Below, piece by piece: positions 8,837-18,080 of a stretch of DNA of 64,000 bases (its first letter is position 1; every line of letters starts with the position of its first letter). The translations under genes were made by a program, and so were the position numbers. This stretch comes from Betaproteobacteria bacterium (GTDB taxonomy: Bacteria > Pseudomonadota > Gammaproteobacteria > Burkholderiales > JAEUOS01), in assembly GCA_028292405.1 (NCBI GenBank), contig JAQGMJ010000030.1:160039-224038 (forward strand). The letters are read 5' to 3'. The notes beneath the pieces were generated by a model that did not search any database, was not told the origin of the DNA, and was given only the letters and a program-made list of their open reading frames with translations.

Positions 8837-8855
8837 TAGACCGCCAAGCAGTCTA
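8837..8855. promoter_or_regulatory. Palindromic LysR-type operator candidate
   Basis: Perfect inverted repeat TAGAC-N9-GTCTA in the 153-bp gap between the divergent flavin reductase and LysR genes. It contains a T-N11-A core typical of LysR-family recognition sites. Its position, about 60 bp before the reductase start and 77 bp before the LysR start, suits control of both promoters. No protein-binding evidence exists. Confidence 0.5.
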
Positions 8856-8931
8856 ATTACCTTATAAAGATCAATCAATCACGTACAATTCAAAATACTT
8901 CTGAATCTAATTCACCAATGGAGACTGCGCC

Positions 8932-9852
8932 GTGGAAAACCTGAACGCCATGCGCGTTTTCGTCCGCGTGGCGGAAACCCGCAGCTTCACCGAGGCGGCC
9001 AAGCGCCTCGGCCTGACTTCCTCGGCGGTGAGCAAGGCCATCACCCGGCTGGAGCAGGAGCTCGACGTACGCCTGCTCCAGCGCACGACACGCTCGGTGG
9101 GCTTGACCAACGACGGCGCCAGCTTTCGCGACCATTGCGTGCAGATCCTGGCGCAGATCGAGGATGCGGAAAACGTGCTGATCCGCGCGAACTCCGCGCC
9201 GCATGGCCGCCTGCGGGTGCACCTGCCGGTGGGCTTCGGCCGCCGCGTCATCGTGCCGGCGCTCTCCAGCTTCGTCGAGCGCAACCCCGGCCTGACGCTG
9301 GATGCGGAATTGAGCGACCGCATTGTCGACCTCGCCTATGAGGGCATCGACGCGGCGGTGCACATCGGTGACCTCGCCGACGCCCGCCTGATCGCGCGGC
9401 GCCTGTGCAACCTGCGCTTTGTCACCTGCGCCTCGCCGGACTACCTGGCACGCCACGGCGAGCCGCAAACCCCCGAGGAGCTCGACCATCACCACTGCCT
9501 GGCCTACGTGCAACTGCATACCGGCCGCTACCGCGACTGGCAGTACATGCGCGACGGCAAGACGTTCTCCAAGACCGTGTCAGGGCGCCTGAACATCAAC
9601 AACGCCGAGTCACTCCTCGAAGCCGCCTCTTCCGGCCTGGGCATCGCGATGATCAGCAACTTCATCGCCGCCGACGCGATCCGCGCCGGCCGCTTGCGCT
9701 GCATCCTCAACGATTACGTCGCCGAAGGGCCGCAGGTCTCCGTGGTCTACCTGCCGAGCCGCAACCTGTCGCCCAAGGTGCGCGCCTTTGTCGACTTCCT
9801 GCAGGCGCTGATCCCCGCCAACCCGGACTGGGACAAGATCACGCCGCAATAG
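8932..9852 (+). CDS. LysR-family transcriptional regulator
   Basis: A 306-residue regulator with an N-terminal winged helix-turn-helix (FTEAAKRLGLTSSAVSKAI at about residues 19-37, then RLLQRTTRSVGLT) and a C-terminal periplasmic-binding-protein-like effector domain (RLRVHLPVGFGRRVIVPAL onwards). The start is a GTG, with GGAGA about 8 nt upstream. It diverges from the catabolic operon at 8778-77 and its stop is only 4 bp from the convergent MmgE/PrpD stop. By the family rule of divergent control it probably senses a pathway intermediate and regulates the reductase-led operon, perhaps through the palindrome at 8837-8855. Confidence 0.9.
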   Translation: MENLNAMRVFVRVAETRSFTEAAKRLGLTSSAVSKAITRLEQELDVRLLQRTTRSVGLTNDGASFRDHCVQILAQIEDAENVLIRANSAPHGRLRVHLPVGFGRRVIVPALSSFVERNPGLTLDAELSDRIVDLAYEGIDAAVHIGDLADARLIARRLCNLRFVTCASPDYLARHGEPQTPEELDHHHCLAYVQLHTGRYRDWQYMRDGKTFSKTVSGRLNINNAESLLEAASSGLGIAMISNFIAADAIRAGRLRCILNDYVAEGPQVSVVYLPSRNLSPKVRAFVDFLQALIPANPDWDKITPQ

Positions 9853-9856
9853 GCCC

Positions 9857-11305
9857 TCAGCCGGCAAGCGCCTCGCTGCCGGGCGCCTGCGGGAGGATCT
9901 TCGCGTTCATCAGCAGCTTGGCCAGCGGCGCGGCGGTGCCGGACTCGAACAGCCGGTCCGCCGCCGCCAGAATCTCCGCCGCCGCCTCCTTGCCCACCGC
10001 CGCGGCGCCCAGCGACATGTACTTGCGCGCGATCTCCTCGCGCTGCATCGGGTTTTCCGGCATGCCGCGCGAGTAGTCGATCTTGCAGGTGAAGGTTTCG
10101 CCGCTGCGGGTGACGAAGCTCACCTTGCCGCCGTAGATTTCCGGGTAGGCGCGGTCGATCTCCGGGTCGATCTCGATCTCGATCTTCTGCGCCAGCGCCA
10201 CCACGTTCTTCTCGACGATGCGCTCGGGGGTGAACTGCTCCAGGTAGGCCTGGCCGTCGAACATCGCCACGGCGATGTTGTAGCGCAGGCTCATTTGCGC
10301 GTTTAGCACCGAGTCGGCGCGATAGTCGAAGCCGGTTTGCGTATTGACCACACTGGCGATGCCGGCAACCACGCGTTCGATGTCGGAGACGGCGAAGCGG
10401 TGCTCTCGCATCAGTTGCAGCGCCGCGTCGATGCAGGCGTGGTTGCTGCCGCAGGCGGCATGCGGCTTGAAGCAGGTCTCGTCCGCATGCCAGCGCTTGC
10501 CCAGCCGGTCCACCAGTTGCCCGGGGCGCGGCGAGTCGGACATGCCGAACAGCAGGCCGCCGTCTTCCGCCTCAAGGATGTAGCGCGGGCCCTGGAAGCC
10601 GCGCTTGGCCAGCAGCGCCGCCACCACGCCGGCCTGCGCCGAGCGCCCGGGGTGCATGCGTTTGCTCATGCCGCCATCGGCGGTGAAGGCCCAGAGGCCG
10701 GCCGACTGCGTGCCGGCCAGGCCGAGGGCACTGGCGGTGGTGGCGGCATCGAGTTTGAGAATAACGCTGGCAGCAGCGGCGGCGGCCAGCGTGCCGGTGG
10801 TGCCTGTCAGGTGCCAGCCGCGCATGCGCGTGCGGCTCGGATTGGCTGCCTGGCTGACGCGGTTCATCGTCTCGTAGCCGGCCGCCATCGCCGCCAGCAG
10901 GGTGTCGCTGTCCGCGCCTTCGCGCTCGCCCAGGGCCAGCACCACCGGCACCACCAGCGCACCGGGGTGGATTTTCGCGCGGCTATGGTCGTCGAAGTCG
11001 AAGCTATGGATCGCCGTGCCGCTGGAGAGCACGCTGTTGGCCACGCTCACCTTGGCGCCGGCGCCCCACAGTGCCGCCTCGGCGGGGCCCTGCTGCTCGT
11101 GCGCGAAGTCGCGCATGATGCCGCCCCAGGGCGTGGTCAGGCCATAAAGGCCGCAACCCAGGGTATCGACCAGGGCCTTGGAAAGAATCTCTTTCGTATG
11201 CGCCGGCACATCCTGGGCGCGCAGGCCGGCAATGAAACCCGCCAGTTCCTGGGTGATGCCGCGATGTTCACGGGCCAGTTTTTTCCACGATTCCAGATCA
11301 TCCAC
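9857..11305 (-). CDS. MmgE/PrpD family protein
   Basis: A 482-residue third MmgE/PrpD protein. Diagnostic parts are SGTAIHSFDFDDHSRAKIHPG near residues 115-135, RMRGWHLTGTTGTLAAAAAA, SKRMHPGRSAQAGVVAALLA, the ETCFKPHAACGSNHACIDA segment and the C-terminal lid with ENPMQ. The start is a GTG at 11305 with AAAGGAGCG about 6 nt upstream. It is convergent with the LysR gene and divergent from the binding-protein/molybdenum-hydroxylase genes that start at 11583. Probably an isomerase, hydratase or decarboxylase on a carboxylic acid; the specific reaction is not readable. Confidence 0.86.
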   Translation of the reverse strand: MDDLESWKKLAREHRGITQELAGFIAGLRAQDVPAHTKEILSKALVDTLGCGLYGLTTPWGGIMRDFAHEQQGPAEAALWGAGAKVSVANSVLSSGTAIHSFDFDDHSRAKIHPGALVVPVVLALGEREGADSDTLLAAMAAGYETMNRVSQAANPSRTRMRGWHLTGTTGTLAAAAAASVILKLDAATTASALGLAGTQSAGLWAFTADGGMSKRMHPGRSAQAGVVAALLAKRGFQGPRYILEAEDGGLLFGMSDSPRPGQLVDRLGKRWHADETCFKPHAACGSNHACIDAALQLMREHRFAVSDIERVVAGIASVVNTQTGFDYRADSVLNAQMSLRYNIAVAMFDGQAYLEQFTPERIVEKNVVALAQKIEIEIDPEIDRAYPEIYGGKVSFVTRSGETFTCKIDYSRGMPENPMQREEIARKYMSLGAAAVGKEAAAEILAAADRLFESGTAAPLAKLLMNAKILPQAPGSEALAG

Positions 11306-11582
11306 AATAGCGCTCCTTTGAGTGCCACGATGCTAATGGATGGCTCCGCGGCTATCTATGTGCCGGTGGGCAGAAGAGAAGTGAATTTATTTCAACAATC
11401 GGGCGTTTTATATGAATCCGGCCTGTCGCGGGGAGGGACTGCTTATGGGCTAACCGCGTCGCCGGTGCTGGAAGGACGTCCGGGCTAGCTGGCATAATAT
11501 GGGCTGCAATCTGTCTAGCCTGCACCTTGCGGGGGCATCAGCCTCCCGGCTCGTGCATGCGCAGTTTTCTTTCGGATCCGAA

Positions 11583-12512
11583 ATGCCCAAGCCATTAAGA
11601 ATCATTGCCTTTCCCGGCGCCCCCAACCTGCCGCTGTTCGCGGCCATCAAGCAGGGTTATTTCGAGCAAGAGGGCCTGCAGGTTGCCCTGACGACGACGC
11701 CGAGTTCGGTTTACCAAATCCAGGCCTTTCACGCCGGCGAGTTCGACATTGCCTTTACTGCCTGCGACAACATCGTGGCCTATCGTGAAGGCCAGGGCGC
11801 GGCGAAGCTGGAAGGCGAGGTGGATTTCCGCGTCCTCATGGGCGCGACGCAAGTGGAATTGAGCGTGATTGTCGACAAGAGCATTGCTGAGGCGCGCGAT
11901 CTCAAGGGCAAGAGCCTGGCGCTGGATGCTGTCGGCACCGGCTTTGCCTTTGTCTGTTACGAGATGCTGGCGCAACTGGGCCTCGATATGTCGGAATACG
12001 AGCGCGTGGCGGTGGGTGCGACACCGGAGCGCTGGCAGTCGGTGAAAGAGGGCAAGCACGTCGGCACGATCACCATCGAGCCCTTCACCAGCATCGCCAA
12101 GGCGGCCGGCTATCGCGTCTTGCGTCAGAGCACCGAAGCCTTCCCGGTATACCAGGGCGGCATCGTGGCCGGCAAGCAAGCCTGGATTGCCGAGAACGGT
12201 GAAAGCGTGCGCGCTTTCATCAAGGGTTATCTGCGCGGCCTGGAATGGACGCTAGCTCCGGAAAATCGCGCGGCGGCGGCCCAACTGCTGCAGGCCGAAA
12301 TGCCGGAGATCAAGCCGGGTGTGGTCGATGCCGTGATGAACAGCCTGCTGTCGCCGCGATCGGGCCTGACGCCCAAGGGCGCGATCCTGCGCGATGGCAT
12401 GAAGACGGTGCTGGACTTGCGCTCGCGCTATGGCAAGGGCGGCGTGGCCTTGTCCGACATCGACAAGTACCTGGACCTGTCCCATTACGACGCGGTGATC
12501 GCGAAACTCTGA
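11583..12512 (+). CDS. ABC-type substrate-binding protein, SsuA/NMT1-like
   Basis: A 309-residue type 2 periplasmic-binding fold protein (PKPLRIIAFPGAPNLPLFAA, IKQGYFEQEGLQVALTTTPS, FDIAFTACDNIVAY, DLKGKSLALDAVGTGFAF), like those for nitrate, sulfonate, taurine or thiamine precursors. The start chosen is the ATG at 11583; a longer in-frame start at 11499 would add 28 residues that do not form a signal peptide either. The absence of an obvious export signal is odd for this family. No ABC permease or ATPase is nearby. It lies 75 bp upstream of the molybdenum hydroxylase genes on the same strand and may sense or deliver their substrate. Confidence 0.78.
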   Translation: MPKPLRIIAFPGAPNLPLFAAIKQGYFEQEGLQVALTTTPSSVYQIQAFHAGEFDIAFTACDNIVAYREGQGAAKLEGEVDFRVLMGATQVELSVIVDKSIAEARDLKGKSLALDAVGTGFAFVCYEMLAQLGLDMSEYERVAVGATPERWQSVKEGKHVGTITIEPFTSIAKAAGYRVLRQSTEAFPVYQGGIVAGKQAWIAENGESVRAFIKGYLRGLEWTLAPENRAAAAQLLQAEMPEIKPGVVDAVMNSLLSPRSGLTPKGAILRDGMKTVLDLRSRYGKGGVALSDIDKYLDLSHYDAVIAKL

Positions 12513-12587
12513 ACCAGCCACGTAACTGGCGAACGCAGCCCGTGTTTTCATCCGGGCGGGCGCCATGGCGAAGAAGGTAGTGCAACG

Positions 12588-15035
12588 ATGAATGACCGGC
12601 TCCTCAAGACGACCAACCCCGGCGGCAGCCCGCTGATCAACGAGCGGCTGTTCAAGTCCATCGGCAAGCCCCTGCAGCGCAAGGAAGACCAGCGCCTGAT
12701 CACCGGCAAGGGACGCTTTACCGACGATTTCAGCATGGCCGACCAGACCTGGGCCTGGATGGTGCGCTCGCCTTATCCGCATGCGCGCATCGTGCATATC
12801 GACAAGACTGCCGCGCTGGCGATGCCCGGCGTGCTGGCGGTATTGACCGGCGCCGATTGCATGCAGGACGGTTTGAACGCCATTCAGCACAGCCCCGTGC
12901 CCTCGACGCAGTACGACGTCAAGCTGCGCGGCCCCGGCGACACGCCGGTGTTCACCGGGCAGCACTACCTGCTGCCGGTGGACAAGGCGCGCTTCGTCGG
13001 CGAAGCGATAGCGATGGTGGTGGCCGAAACGCGCGACCAGGCGAGCGCCGCCGCCGAGGCAGTGGAAGTGCAGTACGAAGAGCTGCCTTGGGTGTTCGAT
13101 TCCAGGGAGGCCGCCAAGCCGGACGCGCCGCGCGTCTGGGAAGACATTCCCGGCAACGTGCTGGTCGATGCCACCTTCGGCGACATCGAAGGCACCGAGA
13201 AGGCATTCGCCGCCGCCGCGCACGTGGTGACGTTCAAATCCCATGTTGGCCGGGTGACCGGTGTCGGCCTGGAGCCGCGCGCGGCGCTGGGCCACTACGA
13301 CGCCGACGGCGATGCCTATACCCTCTACGCCGGCAGCGGCGGGGCGGTGCGCCAAAAGCGCGAACTGGCCGACGTGCTGGGCGTTGATCAGAAAAAAATC
13401 CGCGTGCTGTCCTTCGACGTCGGCGGCAACTTCGGCACGCGCAACCGCCTATACGTCGAGGCCGGCTTGGTGTTGTGGTCGTCGAAGAAGGTGGGCCGGC
13501 CGGTGAAGTTCCGCGCCGAGCGTTCCGAATCCTTTCTCACCGATTACCAGGGGCGCGATCTCGTCACTGACGTGTCGCTGGCGATCGACCGCGACGGCAA
13601 GTTCCTCGCCATGCGCGCGCACAACCTCTCCAACGTCGGCAGCGTCCTGGTGTCGCTCTCGCCGCTGGGCAAAGGGTCGGGGCTTATCACCGGTTCCTAC
13701 GATATTCCGCTGGCGACTCTGCGCGCTCAAGCGGTGTTTACCAATACCATGGCCACCCAGGCCTACCGCAGTTCCGGGCGGCCGGAGGTGACCTTCGCCA
13801 TCGAGCGCCTGATCGACCGCGCCGCGCTGCAGATCGGCATGGATCGCGTCGAGCTGCGCCGCCGCAACCTGGTCAAGCCTGACCAGATGCCCTACATGAA
13901 CGCGGTCGGCTCGACCTACGACAGCGGCGAGTACGAGATCAATATGGACGCGCTGCTGGAACTCGGCGACTTTGCCGGCGCCGAGGCACGCCGCGCGGAG
14001 GCGCAATCGCGCGGCAAGCTGCTGGGCATCGGCTTTTGCAACTACGTCGAATCCTCCATCGGCACGCCGAAAGAGCGGGTCGATCTGATCGTCCATGCGG
14101 ATTCGGTAGAGGTGGTAATCGGCACCCAGCCCGCGGGCCAGGGGCACGAGACCAGCTTCGCGCAAGTGGCGGCGGACGTGCTCAACGTGCCGTTCGAGCA
14201 GGTGTTCATCATCATGGGCGATACCGATGTAGTCAGCGCCGGCGGCGGCACCCATTCCGGCCGCTCGATGCGCCATGCCAGCACCATCATCGTGCTGGCC
14301 GCCGAGGAACTGGTGATGCAGGGGCGCAAGATCGCCGCGCACGTGTTCGACGTGGCCGTAGACCAGCTCGCCTACGACGACGGCGTGTTCCGCTGCCTCT
14401 ACGATAATCGCGCCTGGACCTGGTTCGAGCTCGCCGCCAAGGCGGCGGCGGCCAAGCTGCCGCCTGAGCTTGCGGCCGGCCTGCGCGTGCGTTTCGACAA
14501 CGAGATGCACACGCCGGTGTTCCCCAACGGCAGCTGCATGTGCGAGATCGAGATCGACCCGGAAACGGGCAGCCTGGAAATCAAGCGCTACGCCACCATC
14601 GACGACGTCGGCCGCTGCATCAACCCGCTGATCGTGCACGGGCAGGCGCACGGCGCCATCGCCCAGGGCGTAGGCCAGGCGATGTGGGAAGGCTGCCATA
14701 TCGACCCGGCCACCGGGCAGCCGCTGGTCGGCTCGCTGATGGACTACGGCATGCCGCGTTTCGACAACCTGCCGTCGTTCAAGAACGAAATCGCCGAGGT
14801 GCTTTCGCCCACCAACCCCTTCGGTGTGAAAGCCGGCGGGGAGGGCGGCACCACCGGCGCGCTGGCGGTGATCATGAGCGCGGTCGAGGATGCGCTGCTG
14901 CCGATCTGCGGGGTCATCGAAATGGAAATGCCGGCCACGCCGCTCAAGGTGTGGACGGCGATACAGGAGGGCCGCAAGCGCCAGCGTGAAAAATCGCCGG
15001 CGCGAACCGATGCCCGTCCGGAGGTCACCGCATGA
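12588..15035 (+). CDS. Xanthine dehydrogenase/CoxL-family molybdopterin-binding large subunit
   Basis: An 815-residue molybdenum cofactor subunit of the xanthine oxidase family, normal in length. Visible are the N-terminal [19 protein letters not shown] element, the [10 protein letters not shown] motif, [10 protein letters not shown] (AYR at 392-394) and the C-terminal [13 protein letters not shown], in which Glu752 corresponds to the catalytic base that activates water in the family. The active-site loop reads AYRSSGR, not AYRCSFR, so it is not a form I CO dehydrogenase and is better called an aldehyde or heteroaromatic hydroxylase of unknown substrate. It overlaps the Fe-S subunit gene by 4 nt (ATGA), so the subunits are translationally coupled. 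Confidence 0.88.
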   Translation: MNDRLLKTTNPGGSPLINERLFKSIGKPLQRKEDQRLITGKGRFTDDFSMADQTWAWMVRSPYPHARIVHIDKTAALAMPGVLAVLTGADCMQDGLNAIQHSPVPSTQYDVKLRGPGDTPVFTGQHYLLPVDKARFVGEAIAMVVAETRDQASAAAEAVEVQYEELPWVFDSREAAKPDAPRVWEDIPGNVLVDATFGDIEGTEKAFAAAAHVVTFKSHVGRVTGVGLEPRAALGHYDADGDAYTLYAGSGGAVRQKRELADVLGVDQKKIRVLSFDVGGNFGTRNRLYVEAGLVLWSSKKVGRPVKFRAERSESFLTDYQGRDLVTDVSLAIDRDGKFLAMRAHNLSNVGSVLVSLSPLGKGSGLITGSYDIPLATLRAQAVFTNTMATQAYRSSGRPEVTFAIERLIDRAALQIGMDRVELRRRNLVKPDQMPYMNAVGSTYDSGEYEINMDALLELGDFAGAEARRAEAQSRGKLLGIGFCNYVESSIGTPKERVDLIVHADSVEVVIGTQPAGQGHETSFAQVAADVLNVPFEQVFIIMGDTDVVSAGGGTHSGRSMRHASTIIVLAAEELVMQGRKIAAHVFDVAVDQLAYDDGVFRCLYDNRAWTWFELAAKAAAAKLPPELAAGLRVRFDNEMHTPVFPNGSCMCEIEIDPETGSLEIKRYATIDDVGRCINPLIVHGQAHGAIAQGVGQAMWEGCHIDPATGQPLVGSLMDYGMPRFDNLPSFKNEIAEVLSPTNPFGVKAGGEGGTTGALAVIMSAVEDALLPICGVIEMEMPATPLKVWTAIQEGRKRQREKSPARTDARPEVTA

Positions 15036-15526
15036 CCATCGTCTCCATGCGCGTCAACGGCGTTGAGGTTTCCCGGGAAGTGCCAGACAACATCTTGCTT
15101 GCCTATTTCCTGCGCGAAGAGCTGGGCATGACCGGCACGCACGTCGGCTGCGACACCTCGCAATGCGGCTGCTGCGTGGTGCATGTCGACGGCGTTTCGC
15201 TCAAGTCCTGCACCACGCTGGCGGCGCAGGTGAACGGCTGCTCGGTCTCAACCATCGAAGGCCTGGCGAACGAGGGCGTGCTGCATCCGATTCAAAAAGC
15301 CTTTGCTGCCATGCACGCCCTGCAATGCGGCTTTTGCACGCCGGGCATGATGATGTCCGCCGTCGACCTGATCACGGGCCATGGCAGGCCGCTTACCGAG
15401 GAAGACGTGCGCGAAGGCATGGAAGGCAACCTGTGCCGGTGCACGGGCTATCACAACATCGTGAAGGCGATCATCACCGCCTCCCACGAGATGCACGCCG
15501 GCGCCGGCGATGCGCAAGCGGCCTGA
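15032..15526 (+). CDS. (2Fe-2S)-binding subunit of molybdenum hydroxylase (CoxS-like)
   Basis: A 164-residue iron-sulfur subunit with both cluster-binding sites of the family: the plant-ferredoxin-like [16 protein letters not shown] plus SCTTLA in the N-terminal half, and [10 protein letters not shown] with CRCTGYHNI in the C-terminal all-alpha domain. It transfers electrons from the molybdenum centre of the preceding subunit to FAD in the next. Its ATG overlaps the large-subunit stop (ATGA), and the FAD subunit begins 12 nt after its stop, so the three genes form an operon in the order L-S-M. Confidence 0.92.
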   Translation: MTIVSMRVNGVEVSREVPDNILLAYFLREELGMTGTHVGCDTSQCGCCVVHVDGVSLKSCTTLAAQVNGCSVSTIEGLANEGVLHPIQKAFAAMHALQCGFCTPGMMMSAVDLITGHGRPLTEEDVREGMEGNLCRCTGYHNIVKAIITASHEMHAGAGDAQAA

Positions 15527-15538
15527 ACGGAACGCCCG

Positions 15539-16360
15539 GTGAACCCCATTACCTACTTGCGCCCCGGCAGCGTGGATGAAGCGACCAGGCTGCGCGCCGA
15601 TTTCGAAGAAGCCAAATACCTCTCTGGCGGCCACACGCTCCTGCCCTCGATGAAGCAGGGGCTGGCGCGGCCGTCCCACTTAATCGACCTGACGGCCATT
15701 CCCGGCTTGCGCGGCATTGCCGTCGAAGCAGGTGATGCCGCCCTCACCATCGGTGCCGCCACCCGCCATGTGGAAGTCGCCTCATCCGCCGATGTACTGC
15801 GCGTGGTGCCCGCGTTGGCGGGGCTGGCCGGCTCGATTGGCGACCGGCAGGTGCGCAATCGCGGCACCATCGGCGGCTCGGTGGCGAACAACGATCCATC
15901 CGCCGATTACCCGGCCGGCCTGCTGGGCCTGGGGGCTACCGTCGTCACCAATCAGCGCGAAATCCCGGCCGATGAATATTTTGTCGGCCTGTTCGACACC
16001 GCGCTGGAACCTGGCGAGGTGATCGTGCGTGTGCGCCTGCCCGTGCCACTGGCGGCCGGCTACGCGAAATTCAGGAGCGCCGCCTCGCGCTATTCGGTCG
16101 TGGGCGTCTTTGTCGTGCGCACGCCGCAGGGTGTGCGGGTGGCCGTAACGGGCGCGGGCGAGGGCGGGGTGTTTCGCGCCACCGCACTGGAAGCCGCCTT
16201 GAGCGCGAATTTCAGCGCCGAGGCGCTGGCGGGCCTGAGCATCGATTCCGGAGCGCTGCTGCGGGACATGAACGCCACGCCTGAGTACCGCGCCAACCTC
16301 ATCATGGTGATGGCGCGCCACGCCGTCAACAACATGGGGCGCGTGTCGATGTACAAGTGA
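15539..16360 (+). CDS. FAD-binding subunit of molybdenum hydroxylase (CoxM-like)
   Basis: A 273-residue FAD-binding medium subunit. It has the N-terminal PITYLRPGSVDEA opening, the FAD-binding YLSGGHTLLPSMKQG and the second motif RNRGTIGGSVANNDPSADYPAG, then the C-terminal CO-dehydrogenase flavoprotein domain. The start is a GTG. It completes a heterotrimeric molybdenum hydroxylase with the two upstream genes. No molybdenum-cofactor insertion chaperone (XdhC/CoxF type) is seen next to it. It is followed, convergently, by a Bug solute-binding gene that ends 24 bp away. Confidence 0.9.
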   Translation: MNPITYLRPGSVDEATRLRADFEEAKYLSGGHTLLPSMKQGLARPSHLIDLTAIPGLRGIAVEAGDAALTIGAATRHVEVASSADVLRVVPALAGLAGSIGDRQVRNRGTIGGSVANNDPSADYPAGLLGLGATVVTNQREIPADEYFVGLFDTALEPGEVIVRVRLPVPLAAGYAKFRSAASRYSVVGVFVVRTPQGVRVAVTGAGEGGVFRATALEAALSANFSAEALAGLSIDSGALLRDMNATPEYRANLIMVMARHAVNNMGRVSMYK

Positions 16361-16384
16361 GGCGCGCCCGCTTGCGGGCTGCGT

Positions 16385-17389
16385 TCAGTCGATCGTCGCG
16401 TTCGATGCCTTGATGACTTTCGACCACTTTTCCGTCTCGGTGCGCATGTGGGCGGCGAATTGCTCGCGGGTGCCCGCCGCCGGCACCAGGCCGTCGCCTT
16501 TCATGCGCTCCTTCATCTCCGGCGTCTGCATGATCTTCTGGATGCGCGCGTTGAGCAGCTTGAGGATGTCGGGAGGCGTCCCGGCCGGCGCAAGCACGCC
16601 ATACCACTGGCTCGACTCGTAACCCGGCAGGCCGGAGGAGGCCACCGTGGGCAGGTCCGGCAGCGCTTCCAGGCGTACGGTGCTGGTCACGGCGATGCCG
16701 CGCAGGCGGCCGGTGGCGATATGCGGGCCGGCGTTGATGGCCGGCAGGAACATCACCGGCGCGTCGCCGGCCAGCAGGCCCACCAGGGCCGGGCCGGAGC
16801 CGCGATAAGGCACGTGCAGCAGTTTTACGTTGGCCATGTGATTGAACAGCTCTCCGGCCAAGTGCGGCGTGCTGCCATTGCCCGACCCGGCAAAGCCGAT
16901 CTCACCGGGCTTGGCCTTCGCCAGCGCGATCAGTTCCTTTACGGAATGCACCGGCAGCGTGGGGTGCACTACCAGCACGTTCGGCCCCAGGGCCATCAGG
17001 CTGATCGGCTCGAAATCCTTGAACACATCGTAGGGAATCTTCTTGTAAAGGCTGGGGTTGGTGACCAGCCCGGCGCCGGTGAACAAGAGGGTCATGCCGT
17101 CATTCGGCGATTTCGCCACCAGCTCGGTGCCGATGTTGCCGTTTGCCCCGCCGCGGTTGTCGATGACGAAGGACTGGCCGAAGCTTTCGGTCAGCTTTTG
17201 CGCCATGATGCGCCCGGCGGAATCAACGCCGCCGCCGGAGGGAAACGGCAGGATGACGCGCACCGGCCCCTTGGGATAGGACTGGGCCCCGGCCGGCGTA
17301 GCCGCCAAGCCAAGCACGCCCGATACAAGCAGGCAGAGGAGGGCGTTAGTCTTGCCGCGGAAAAGTCGTTTCAACTGTCTGTCTCCCAT
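16385..17389 (-). CDS. Bug/TctC-family substrate-binding protein
   Basis: A 334-residue periplasmic binding protein. The ATG at 17389 gives MGDRQLKRLFRGKTNALLCL followed by a hydrophobic core and a cleavage region at ATPAGAQS; an in-frame ATG at 17452 would prepend 21 arginine-rich residues. Signature motifs are YPKGPVRVILPFPSGGG, IDNRGGANGNIGTELVA, GSGNGSTPHLAGELF and HVPYRGSGPALVGLL. It is convergent with the molybdenum hydroxylase operon. It is the last gene before the tRNA fragment that marks the left edge of the island, so it belongs to the resident chromosome. Confidence 0.88.
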   Translation of the reverse strand: MGDRQLKRLFRGKTNALLCLLVSGVLGLAATPAGAQSYPKGPVRVILPFPSGGGVDSAGRIMAQKLTESFGQSFVIDNRGGANGNIGTELVAKSPNDGMTLLFTGAGLVTNPSLYKKIPYDVFKDFEPISLMALGPNVLVVHPTLPVHSVKELIALAKAKPGEIGFAGSGNGSTPHLAGELFNHMANVKLLHVPYRGSGPALVGLLAGDAPVMFLPAINAGPHIATGRLRGIAVTSTVRLEALPDLPTVASSGLPGYESSQWYGVLAPAGTPPDILKLLNARIQKIMQTPEMKERMKGDGLVPAAGTREQFAAHMRTETEKWSKVIKASNATID

Positions 17390-17620
17390 TTCCCACTGCC
17401 GTGTTGACCGTGCGATCGAATGACGCCGGCGAAAACCTCGCGGTTGCGTCATTGTGGCTGGCTGTGGGTGCTTGTCTTTGACTCACGAAGAAGGCGACGA
17501 TGCGTTGCGTGCCGCCGTTTGCCGTACCAGCAGCCTGCTCACCGAACGTTTTTCGGTCGCCGCTGGCACTTATTGCTACCGTCTTGGCTGAAGTCCCTGG
17601 AGGCCGGGGCTTTGCAGCAA

Positions 17621-17672
17621 GGGTAGGTGGTGGAGAAGATGAGGATCGAACTCACGACCTTCGTATTGCGAA
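17621..17672 (-). repeat. Left attachment-site copy: 3' fragment of tRNA-Ala
   Basis: A 52-nt copy of 63529-63580 in the same orientation, with a single mismatch (T at 17664 against C at 63572). It covers the CCA end, acceptor strand, T arm, variable loop and the 3' side of the anticodon arm of tRNA-Ala(CGC), then diverges. The 5' half of the tRNA is missing, so this is not a functional tRNA. It is the expected footprint of a tyrosine integrase that uses the 3' end of a tRNA gene. Confidence 0.85.
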
Positions 17673-17790
17673 AATGTCCTAGCACTTCCTCGTTCACAAC
17701 CCATAGCAATACAATACAACAAAAACAAGGAGTTAGCAACCTGCGCTTGTGCCACGTTGTTACCGTTTATTACCGGTTTTGACTACCGAG

Positions 17791-17812
17791 TGTGCTAAAA
17801 GTGTGCTCAAAA
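17791..17812 (+). repeat. Left 22-nt terminal repeat, possible integrase arm site
   Basis: Identical over 22 nt to 63428-63449 and in the same orientation. Internally it holds two near copies of GTGCTaAAA. Just before it are three spaced TACCG elements; similar TACCG elements accompany the right copy. Such paired sites near each end of an integrated element fit the arm-type binding sites of tyrosine recombinases. Confidence 0.5.
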
Positions 17813-18080
17813 ACTAGTATCCAAGCCGAACAAGCCAAGTTGGCCGGCGAAGCGCGGGCGCAGCATTTCGAGGCGCAAGCATGTACCGAAGCCCGCGCGT
17901 CACTTGCCAAGTTCAAAGAGGCAACCGAGTCATTGATTGCAACGCAAGTACGGGTTGTTGCACAAGGTGCCGAGATCAAACGGCTCCGTGCATTAGTAAC
18001 TGACAAAGATGCGCGACTTACCGCGCTTGTAAGCATCGAGGAACTCTTGAAGACCGAAGAAGGGAAGCGAAAGCTCGAGG
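17792..18080 (+). pseudogene. Truncated coiled-coil protein fragment
   Basis: An open frame of about 95 codons reading MLKVCSKTSIQAEQAKLAGE and then an Ala/Glu/Lys-rich heptad-like stretch up to about 18080, where it runs into the IS-derived sequence and continues as nonsense. Composition resembles the coiled-coil tail of KfrA-type plasmid DNA-binding proteins, but there is no HTH and no convincing ribosome binding site. Probably a C-terminal or internal remnant trapped between the attachment site and the IS fragment. The identification is weak. Confidence 0.35.

Noticed and set aside
12588-16360. Aerobic CO dehydrogenase (coxLSM)
   Set aside because: The large subunit lacks the AYRCSFR loop of form I CoxL and has AYRSSGR; no cox accessory genes are present, so a CO substrate was not claimed.
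17628-17682. Possible second tRNA gene at the left end
   Set aside because: Only the 3' part of tRNA-Ala is present; the 5' acceptor strand and D arm are missing, so it was called an attachment-site copy.
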